A program made the translations under genes and the position numbers. Shown here piece by piece: positions 24,101 to 34,800 of a DNA stretch of 64,000 nt. Each line of letters opens with the position of its first letter. Positions within the stretch are counted from its first letter, which is position 1. This DNA comes from Ochotona curzoniae. Lineage: Eukaryota; Chordata; Mammalia; Lagomorpha; Ochotonidae. The stretch spans positions 10,862,918 through 10,926,917 of the forward strand of contig NW_024467101.1 in assembly GCF_017591425.1 (NCBI RefSeq). The letters run 5' to 3'. The notes beneath the pieces are model-generated. The model was not told the DNA's origin. It was given only the letters and a program-made list of their open reading frames with translations, and searched no databases.

Positions 24101-25771
24101 CCTCTCGCCGTCTCATCTCCTACAGTGGCCTCATTACACTGTGCCAATAAAAGCTCACACAGACGAGGGTTTTCCTTAAAGGACTAACAGACTCTGACAA
24201 CCATGTAAATCGTCAGTCACGGTGAGGACATTTTATGAAGCACAGAAGGGATCCCCAAGGTTTTAGAACTGATTACAAAAGCGAAAAGCCAGCATGGCTG
24301 TTCTATTTGGGGCATGAACTTTCCAACTCGTCCAAGTTTAAACAATAGGATCACATGTGTAAGAACAATGCCTGACATGCGTGGACGGTTTGGACTATCC
24401 GAAGAGGGGCTGCAGTGGAAGCGACATGTTAGGCTGTGTCCTGTGAGAGCTGCTGCTCCAGACCTTGGGAACAGCTCTCTGGGGGTGGCCTTGGTCCTGG
24501 GCCTTTGCCACCTGAGGAGTATGGGTCCGATGTGAATACCCTAATGGTCTAAGACTCAACCTCTCCTCTCCAGACCAGCAGCACTGGCCCAGTACCACTT
24601 GTTTCCCAGCTGCCCGATGCACTTGGCCTCTGTGCACCGTTCTTGAATGCTGCTCCCCTCGCCAGCAATCCTGTCGGTGCCCTACAGTTGATTACCAACC
24701 ACGTTGTCCTGAGGCCACTTCGGTGCAGGCTCTGTATGGCTCTAGATACAGCTCCTGCCAGGCCTCCCCTGGCATTTTATTGTCACTCTAATAACCACAC
24801 CTGATAGGGGTGTGTAGGGGCGAGTGTGTGTGTTTTCTATGTGATTTTAACTTCTTCCTTATTTGAAAAGCAGAAAGAATGAGAGCTATCTCCCATCCAC
24901 TGCTTCATTCCCCAAATGTCCTACAATAGTAGGGCTGGACCGGACTGAAGCCAAGAGCTCTGAACTCAATCCAGGTTTGCAGTGAAGAATCTGGGACCCA
25001 ACCACTTGATCCATCACTCGCTACCTTCCACAGTGCAAAGCAGCAGGAAGATGGTATTAAAAACAGAGCCAGGGATTGAACTTGAACCCAGGTACTCTGA
25101 TACACCATTGGTAATGAAGTCTTGTCTCTACTCAGGAAAATGATGATGAAGTTTGGAAGTAATTTATTTCACCTTTGCCTCACAAGCTCTCAGTGATCCT
25201 TCTTGCTCTCTGTATCCTCACACAGGCAGAACTAAACACTCAGAAGCGACAATACGCTGGGCTCCTAGGCAGCAGGCAGAGTGTGCTCCACGCCACGTGC
25301 TTGCTTGGCTTCCTGCTTCACTGATGCATCAGCTGTGCTTCAATCACAAATGTTCCAAGCCAAAACCCAACCTGGACCATGGGGAAGCTCACCCAGGGCA
25401 TAAGGATGAGGCTAGGGAGAGCTCTGCTGGTTCCCAACGATTTCAGATCCTTGACTTAGACATATACATTCTTCAAACTACGTGCTGAGATTCACACGAA
25501 ACAACCACTGAGTTCGACCGACATCCAACGGCAGCTCGACCTGCCCTCGGGTACCTTGATGCCTTTGGTGTCCTCTTCGTCAAAGGAGCCGATGTCAAAG
25601 GCGTCGGCGGCGTTGACTTCTCCCCGGGGAGGGATCAGGGGCGGTGGGTACTGGAAGAGCCAAAGTGAGATGTGGTGAGCAGGGGATGCTGAGGGCCCCA
25701 GAGTAGCCCACAAGGCCAGGGAAGGAGCAGGCAAGGGGCATCACTGAGGAGCCTTCGGTGAAGAGGGAGAA

Positions 25772-25815
<44 letters not shown>

Positions 25816-28800
25816 CCTTCCATTCCATTCAGTGTTACACTTCCCCAAATGCCTGTAAAAGCCAGGAACTAGGAACTCCACCTGGTGTCCCACGTGAGTG
25901 CAGAGGCCCAAGCACACCAATCTTCACCCACTGCCCCCCAGGCACATTAGCAGGCAGCTGGATTGGAAGCACGGAGTAGCCGGGTCTTGAACCAGGCACT
26001 CTGATACGTAATGCAGGTGTCCTAGGTGGGAGTTTAACTCTCTGTGCCACAACATCCACCCTTTAAATAATTTTTAAATATCACAGTATCAAGATTTTAT
26101 ATGCCTCCCCTCCACATCTGTCTATTTATTTGTTTGTTTGTTTATATTAGAGAGAGAGAAACAGTGATACATTCTATCTGGCAGTTCATGCCGCAGATGC
26201 TGCAACAGATGGGGCGGGGTCCTTCTGGCACTAGATGCAGGCAAGAACATGGCAGCAAGTGCCACCAAGGATACCAGTTGGGGTAACTTCTGGGGAAAGT
26301 AAGTTTATTTCTCACAGTTCCAGAGACCAGGGGGAGGTCTCTGCTGGCATCTCGCGTGGGTCCTCTTGCTGCCTGGGATGTGGCAGGTGGCAAAATGGTG
26401 GCAGCGAGAGAATGACAAGGAGCCCCTACATGACCTGTGACAACATATTCTCGGGATAACTAGCCCACTTCGATAGCTAACATACCTGGGTAATTAGCCC
26501 ACTCCAATAACTAACCCACTTGGGGAACTAGCTAAGCCACTGGAATAACTTGGCCCAATCCCATAGCTAACGCACTGGGATAACTAGTTCCTTGGCACAG
26601 ATGGCCTAGTGGCATGTAAGCGACCCACTCCCTCTAGATCACTTCCAATGCCTAAATACACCGCAAATGTTACAGAAGTAGCTGCTACTCTGCACTGTCT
26701 AGGAAAGAACGATCCTCCACTCCCCCCCGCCCCCCGTCCAATCTGTATGTGTTCAGTGCAGACACTCCTGTTTCCTGAATATTCTCCATCAGCAGCTGTG
26801 GGGTCAGATTGGAGTGCAGAGGTGCCCCCAGGGAGCAAGCGCCATGGCGACATGTGGGGAGCAGCTGAGGATCCAGGGGTGTTTGGAGGGATGCAGGTGG
26901 AGACGGAGGTCCCCAGAGCGGGGTGTGGCGGGGGTGCGGGGCGGGGGTACCTTTTGCAAGTACACGTGCTGCCAGTCCACGCCTCTGAAGAAGCTGTGTT
27001 CTTTCACTTCCTGCGCCCTGGAGGGGGGGTTGCAACACACGGAGTCAGAAGCAGCGGAACCACATTTACACAGACATGACAGGGACACACAGGGATGAGG
27101 TCCAGTTCTCCGACAAAGTAAAAGACGCTTCTTGGAAAGGTTCTACCAGGAAGGCGGTAAGGTCTGGAGACACCACACGTGGTCCCTGGGGGCATGGTCC
27201 CTGCGGCTGTTCGTTCAGGATGCTCCCTCCTGTTTCGGGTGACTCGGGAATTCTTCCACCACAAACATGCACACACCCAACCACAGCATCCCTATACACA
27301 CACATTCACACCTATACACACATTAAATGATTATCTGTAGAACTTTAGAAGTGGAAAAGTCGGACGTGTGTACATACACACACACGGACATCTGTGAATA
27401 CATATATGTTTAGTATATACACAGGGACTCCAGAAAGTTTACAGAAAAACAGAATTAAAACACACTGTGCCTTTTCCATGAACTGTTTTTGCAGCATCCT
27501 TTTTATAGGAGAATTTTGTAGCTATGAAAAACAGAATTCACCCAAGAGTTAAACTAGATGGAGATTTATGCGTTAAGGAAATGAACTAAGCAAACATCTT
27601 ACAAATCGTGATTGCTAATGTGACAGAACAACAGGAACCTATAGCACCGCATGCTTACTCGGAAGCAGGTACCTTCCAAGATTTGGGAAACGGATGGGGA
27701 GGAGGCCGGGGGAGGCCAAAATCACTATCAATCTAGAATTCTACATCGACCCACGATCGGTCAGGTGTGAGGACAGCAGGAAGATGCTCCAGATAGGTAA
27801 GGGCCCACAGCATTTGCCTCCCACAGCCCTCCCTGGGAAGTTCCTGGAGAACACGGTATGGCCAAGGATGCCGGGGCCTCAAACAGTGGGAGGCAGGAGA
27901 CCTCCTCCACATGCGCTGGACAGAATAACACCAGCAGAAAGAGCTCTTGGTTCGTGCAGGAGCTGCAAGGTGAGACAGATGAAGGGAAAAAGAACCACGG
28001 CAGTGAGGTGTCCAGGGCATTTTTTTTTTTAATGTTAAAGATCCATCAAAAACTTGGTGGACAGTGGAATGAAAAGAGATTTTCATTTATTTGACTGATT
28101 GATTTTACTTAAGCAGTCGCAGAGCAAGAGCGAAAGAGAGATCATCCATTCACTAGTTCATTTCTCAAATGGCTGCAGTAGCCAAGGGCCGGGCCAGGCT
28201 GAAGCCAGGAGCCTGGATCCCTATCCCGGGTCTCCTACAGGGGTCAGGGGCCCAAGCACTTTGGCCATGTTTCCATGAAATTCTTGATGATCCCTCAAAC
28301 AGACGCATATATGTGTTTATCTTACAGATATGCAATCTATACACATGAGCATATAGGTACAACACGCATACACACGCCTCTGCCATATATACACAAAGAC
28401 ATGCACGCACACACATAAATACCACACATGCAACAGTTTAAACACACAGGTGTGACATACATGTAGGCCACATGTGCACGTCGCACAGCTAAAAATACAC
28501 AAGACACACATACACACGTATGCTACACACATAACACAGTAAAGTTGTTTCTGTGGGAAGCAAACCTGGGCATGGAGAAAATGAGATGTGTCATGAACCC
28601 CGTCTATAAGCCTTCAGGAAGACCACAATTTTGGAGTTTTGGGGGACAGGAAAATTTTGACACCGCAGAAGGCACGCATTAGGACAGCAGTTGCTCAGTC
28701 GTGAATTTGTGTGAGAAAATGTGTCCAAACCTGATCAGACTATATCAAAACACCGCCATTACAATCACCACTGACACTTAACCGGAAGGACCACAGGATA

Positions 28801-31800
28801 CCAGGATTCAAGCATAGCATCTCCAAGGTCGATGGTTAAAAGAGTTTAAAAAGCGACTAATTCTTGATACTAAATCGCACAGGATCTTGGTGTCCACACG
28901 GTGCCCTCCCGGGGTGATTATCTTTCCCCTCGGGTCCAAATGGAAGATGCGTAAGGGCCGGGGATGACACGGCGCCATCCAAGGGGCGATGGCCTACCTA
29001 CCCTCCTCCACGGCAACCCAGCCGCTTGCCCACGTCACGCTGCAGCAGGCCTTCCAGGAGCGACTGCAGCTCCGGCGAGAAGGAGTCTGGCAGCTCCACA
29101 TTCTGCGGGAGAGGCAGCGGGGAGGGAGTCAGGCTAGGCTGTCACCACGTCCCCATCCCATCGAGGCAGAGGGGTCCTGAAGGCGGGGCGGAGGAACAGA
29201 GATGCGTTTCCCAAGCAACCCATAGGCTGGGGCCAAGGTGGGGCCAAGGTCCCGCCCCCTTCCTCTCCTCCCCCCTCCCCCTTCTGTGGGCCATGCATGC
29301 TGCCATATCCCCGCGGGTTCTCCCCAGGAATGGCTTCTTCAGTTCTGTGCTTGGGTTTCTCTGTCCCATTGGTTGTGCTAGCAAGTCTCAGTTTGTGGCC
29401 CTGGAGACTTCTCCCATTCACTATTCTTGTATCACCATCTTCGCAAAATACACACCATCGTGTTTCATGCTACCTGACACGCTGAACGCTATAGTAATTC
29501 TCAGATTGATGGAAGGCAATAGGAGGAGTACGATGCGAATGAGAACACTGGTTTTTCCCTTGGAGGGGGAAGGGGGCGGCGGTGGAGGGACTGTCCCTTA
29601 CCACGGTGAGCGTCATCCGGTCAATCTCGTGCTTATCTTTGGTTTTGTGCTGTCTGAAAGGGCTGTGACTGCAAAAGCAAGACGGCATTCTGTTACAACA
29701 CGGCAGCGGGCACTTTGGCTCGCACCCCTGGCTCGTGCTTGGGTAGAGCAGTGGGCCGTGGGCTCACTCAACACCACATAAACATGCAAATTGCAACTAT
29801 TGATCATTTCCAGAGGTGGGAAAAAAAAAACAGTGACCAAAGAGGGTTCTTCTTGAGATTCAGAATTGCCTGACCCTCACAAGTGGGCACAGGGAGCGAA
29901 CGTCCACCTTTCCGATTGAGGTCACTTTTTTTTAAAGATCCATTTTTTTTTTTTAATTGGAAAGGTAGATATAAAGAGAAGAGGAGAGACAGAGAAGATC
30001 TTCCATGCAATGGTTCACTCCTCAAGCAGCCACAGCAGCTGGAGCTGAGCCAATATGAAGCCAGGAGCCAGGCGCTTCTTTCAGGTTTCCCACATGGATG
30101 CACGTCCCAAGGCTTTTGGTCATCCTCAAATGCTTTCCCAGGCCACAAGCAGGGAGCTGGATGGGAAGCGGGGCCACAGGGATTAGAACCGGTGCCCATA
30201 TGGGATTCTGGTGCGTTCAAGACGAGGAATTAAGCTGCTAGACCAGTGTGCCGGGCCCAACGTAACATTTCTTTAGGGAGCCCCGGACATGAGAGCTAGA
30301 GATGTTGGGTCCCCGATGGCGCCTCAACTGTCTGCTGGCTGGAGCCAGACATCAACCCACTGCCATGGATGTTGTTCTCTTTCTGTGAGATGGGGCTCAT
30401 GCCACAGAAGGTCAAACTAGATCAACATTCAAGACGCTGGCGAGAGAGAGAGAGCAGGTGCCTAACTGAATCATCACGTGGAATGACTCAGGTGGTAAGA
30501 CAAGTGTCTGCGTGATAACCCACGGGAAGCCTGGGATTCTTACTCCATTGTGATATTTAAAACTAGAGGAGGTGGCTTTTGAAGAAATTTAATCGTGCAA
30601 ATCACACTGTGAGGAGATGCAGATTAGGACCCCATGGCCTTCTAAGGCAGAATCACAGGACGGAGAGGTATGACTTGAGTTTTCTTCCCAGAAGCATGTT
30701 CTTAGAAAGCGGTGAAGTCTATACATTTGTTTACAAAGCTATATAAAAAATAAAATACTCTGTTAGCTCCATTACGTGGATCGGAATGTTGAAATGGTAG
30801 ACCAATGGGATTCTTAAAAAGAGTTAAAATTCTGCTTCCCCCCGCACTGATGCGTAGAGCCGGCCAAGGTGGCCGAGTTCCATGGCCAGTGGAACCATGC
30901 CTGGAACACCAGGGGACAGGGCTGCATCTCAACAGCCTTCACGGCCTTCCCAGCGCTCATCTCGCTTCTACACAGGAGGGGGCGCTCTCACACTTCCTTT
31001 TCCTCCATTGTGCAGTGAGGCCCCAAATCATCTCAACTCTCAAAAGCATTGATTGGAAGGGGGGAAAAAAAACAGGTGAATTAACACCAAGTCACAAGCA
31101 TATGCTAATATTCAAAATAGATCTCAATTAGAAAAGGACTCCATCTTGTTTCCAAGGAGAAAGAAGGTACAATGACTGAATTTCAAACACAAATAGGATA
31201 ATAAAATGCTCTGTAATTTCCGAGCTATGATTCTAAAAAGCCCATCATACTTGTGGCATTCTCTTTCATATAGAACCCAGAAATATTATGTTTAAAGACA
31301 CAGAGAAAAAAAGATAAACATTCATTAAATTGTATTAAGACCTCAGGTCTCTCTGATACCCAGTTGTTTTTCACTCAATCATTTTAAGATTTACTTAAAT
31401 GATATAGTTACAGGGAGAGGGAAAGAGGGAGAGAGAGAAAGCAAATGGGGGGAGAGGAGATAGAGAGAAGGGTGGGAGGGAAGGAGAAAGGGGGGGGCAG
31501 AGAGAGAGAAGGAGAGTGAGAGAGAGAGAGATGTCACTTCTAGCTGCTGGCTCATTCCACAAATGGCCATGGCTGGGCCAGTCCAAAGCCAGGAGCCTAG
31601 AGCTTCATCTGGGTCTCCCATGTACCACTCCAGTCCACACCCTACCACTTTTTAAAATCACTTTTTTTTTTTTTGGAAAAGGGGGAAGAGGGGAAGAGGG
31701 AGAAATTGATACACAAAGTTCCCATCCACTGTTTCGATCCCCAAAGGGCAGCAAGGGGTCAGGTAGAGAAGCAGGAGCTGGGCACTTCATCCAGGTCCCT

Positions 31801-34800
31801 CGCTTGCGGTTAGCAGAATAGTCACTTGAGCGCTCCCCGCCGACTCCTAGGGACTGCAGCTGGAAACGGGCGCTGGAGCCGGCTAGCATGTGGGACATGG
31901 TTGTGTTAACCTGCAGGCAGGCAGAAGGCTTGCTCTACCCTGCACTGCTCCCCACTGCCAGAACAGAAAAGGGAGGGTGAGGGCGAACAGAGAGCTCCTT
32001 GTGTGTGGTAGAGTCCTTCTGACACCACTCACGGGAGCGAAGCCACAGGAACCCACTCCCTGACCTCCGCCATGGTGTGAGGGTTCCCTCCAAACCATGT
32101 TGGGAGATTGAACCGCTATGGTGCTAGAAGGGGTGGGGTGGCGGGGAGCCTGAAGAAGTGACTGCATCGAGCCATCACCTTGGGAAGTGTGCTAGTTACC
32201 CACGTGGGTTAGCTACCAGAGTGGCTTAGTTTTCTCATTGGGTTAGCTAGTGAAGTGGGCTAGTTATCCCTGTGGGTTAGTTATCAGAGCGGATTAGTTG
32301 CCCACATGGGTGAGCTATGGAAATGGGTTAGTTATCCCAAGGATCGCCTACCACAGAATCACACTGGGGCTCCTTGTTCTCTTGCTCCCACCTTTTTGCT
32401 GCCCTCTCCCCCGTCCCCGCCCCCCCCCCCCAGCAAGGGGGACTCTCACAAGATGTCAGCAGAGAACTCTCCCCCCCCGCCACCCAACCACGTCTCTAGA
32501 ACTGTGAGAAATAAAACTTATTTTCCCTAAAAATGATCCCAGCTGTGGTGTTCCGACAGGCCATGTCCTTGCCTGCACTTGACCCCCCTGCCCTCGCCTG
32601 CATCTCGTGCCGGAAGGACAGCAACATGCCCTAACCTTGCAGAGAAAAGGCCCACTCTCTTCTGACACAAACGCTCTGTGCTAAATTTAACACGCCTTCC
32701 ATGAGATCACGGGGAGGCCTGAAGGGGGAGGCTGGAACTGGAGCTAGTGGGGCCAGAAACATGGCCAACGCCTGAGCCGCCTTGCTACAAGCCCTACTTT
32801 GTAAACACAGCGGCTCCCTGCCCAACTCGGGAAACAATGATGGCAGAACGTGGCCGCAGCCGCTCGGTTCTATCTGTGCTGCGGTGTTGAACAAGTTGGG
32901 TCTTCCAAAGTTGCGAATTCGTGATGATGCACATCTGTTTCCAATGTATTCTTCATTATTCTTTGTGAACAAAGCCAAAGATTTGGGTTTCTATTTTGGA
33001 AGATGTTAAAGAAAACCTACGGCGGCAATAATCTCCATTCTGAGTGTGCACGTGGTGCTTGCCGGGCCCTGTGTGATTGCAGCTGCTCTCTGATGCAGCC
33101 GCTTAAAATAGGAAATGGTGATGGCCTGCCGGGCAGTGGGGCCAAGGCCACCCTGCGCCACGTGGCATTCCCACGCTGTGCCGGGAAGGCCGTGGAAACA
33201 GAAGGCTGTGGCGGGCTGCGGCCATGGTCAGGCGTGACCTTTGGGAAGACGGACAGAGCAGGACAGCTGTGCACGCACCTGCCCCTCCACCCTCCAGGAG
33301 AGCTGGGAGATGGCTAGAGAGCACAGAAGTGATGCGGAAACACCCCCTGAGCACCCACGTTGGATGTGTCATGTTCACAAGGAGGCAGTGAGTGCAAAAA
33401 TAAGACACTAATAATGTCAAGAGAAGCAAATCTCTCCGTCAAAAATGAGTTCTAGGGTACCAAAAGAGACAGCATGTTAACAGCACGTGTCTATTTTGAA
33501 CCTCAGCCAGTAGCTGCCAAAATATTTATCAACATTATTTTTTATCCCTACGTCGAATAAATTCAGTAACCCGGGGCGGTACTCGGTAAGCATCAGGCCA
33601 CCCCACCCTGCGTGAACCCAGGCTTTCTCCCTACATGTAACAGCTCCAGAGACAAAAAGGCACTGGTGGTAAGGAGCTGGACGCCAACGCCACTGTCACA
33701 TCGACTGTCTTCCCTAATGGACACCTTGAATCAAGATGGAGGAGCGAGACAACAGATGTACATGGACACACCTTCACATGCGCATGTGCTCTGACCAATG
33801 CGCTCCCCTCCTTTGCCAGGGTCTATCCTCTCCCAACCTGGGACATGGTTTCTCACTGCCTACTGACCAATGCCAACCTGCTCCTGGTACCTCCTCTTGC
33901 GTCCCTTGCCATGTGTCCTCGTACCACCCTCCTAGGCAGGGTCCTTCAAAGCCTCCTTCATACATTCCTCCTCTAGGAAGTCAGCCCCTGTTTTGCAGGT
34001 TTGAATCATCTCTGTCGTGTCTGCAACCCACCAGCACACTGGTGGTGGCTGAGCTGGCACAGTCTGGCAAGCACCCCAGCCCTGTGTAGACACATCTGCG
34101 CCTGCTCTCCCTGGACCACAGGTAACCTGAAAACTCTCCCTGTGCCCTCCCCTCTCCATCACTTCCTCTTGCTCCCCGACTCCTCCCCTCCGCTCGTCAC
34201 TGCTGCATCAAGCATATGCTCTTGCACACTGCAAGTAAAGGCTTATCAAGCCTCCTTTTAAATCACTTGTGTCAAAAACTATTTCCTCTTAGTGCTAGAT
34301 CCTTCCCATGAATGCCTTCTGGGTGGGTCCTAGGAAGAACAGGGTCCAGGCACAGATAGGAGAGTGGAGGATGCATCCCGCCCTGTCTGCCATGCACCAG
34401 AAGGCACCCTGATGTCCAGTACCCCTGAGCATTCACCAGGGCCATTTTGTGTCTGTGAGGCAGGGCACTCCTTCACTGGGCAGCTCAATGCTATGAATGG
34501 GCATGCCACACCCCTGCCCCTGGCAGCTCTCCACAGTGTGGACATGGTCAGGGTGACGGCCCTCTGGCTGCCAGAGCCCAGCCCTGGGACCACAAGCTCC
34601 GTGCTAAGCTCTGGAACTTTCTCACCATCCTCCTCTCAGCCCCAGCTGCCCATGGAGATGGCCCTGGATGGGAGCCACATGCAACATCAACATCCAAGCC
34701 AGCCCCAGCCAGGACTCCCAGCAGCTTCCCCTTCTGGTTGTTCCAAACTGGAATTCAGGTCAAGCAAAGCCCGACTGCCCTTCTCTACTGCAAATCCCAC

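Larger units (their letters stand above)
25651..26950 (-). other. GRK3: GRK3 intron 16
   Basis: The 1.3-kb intron has a C-rich 5' end after donor GTACCC. It contains an LTR-like element with a 17-bp tandem repeat, an old SINE, and a TG repeat close to the 3' acceptor. Confidence 0.95.
27018..29001 (-). other. GRK3: GRK3 intron 15
   Basis: The intron is 2.0 kb. It holds CA-rich degenerate repeats near 27.27-27.42 and 28.3-28.55 kb, a short MITE-like relic and a SINE fragment. Confidence 0.95.

Noticed and set aside
28300..28550. CRISPR-like or regular repeat array
   Set aside because: The CA-rich words are irregular, without constant repeats and spacers, and the DNA is mammalian.
29645..29674. 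Use of the TCACAG acceptor six bases inside exon 14
   Set aside because: It would remove the bases that complete G387 and H388; only the TTTTGCAG acceptor keeps the frame left by exon 13 (GG|T).
29026..29781. 251-codon open frame on the + strand
   Set aside because: It runs antisense across GRK3 exons 15 and 14 and intron 14, and opens because of the GC-rich coding complement. It has no recognised family.
26155..32640. The two LTR-like elements as ends of one provirus
   Set aside because: They are in opposite orientation, the 5.6 kb between them holds GRK3 exons, and no retroviral gene is present.
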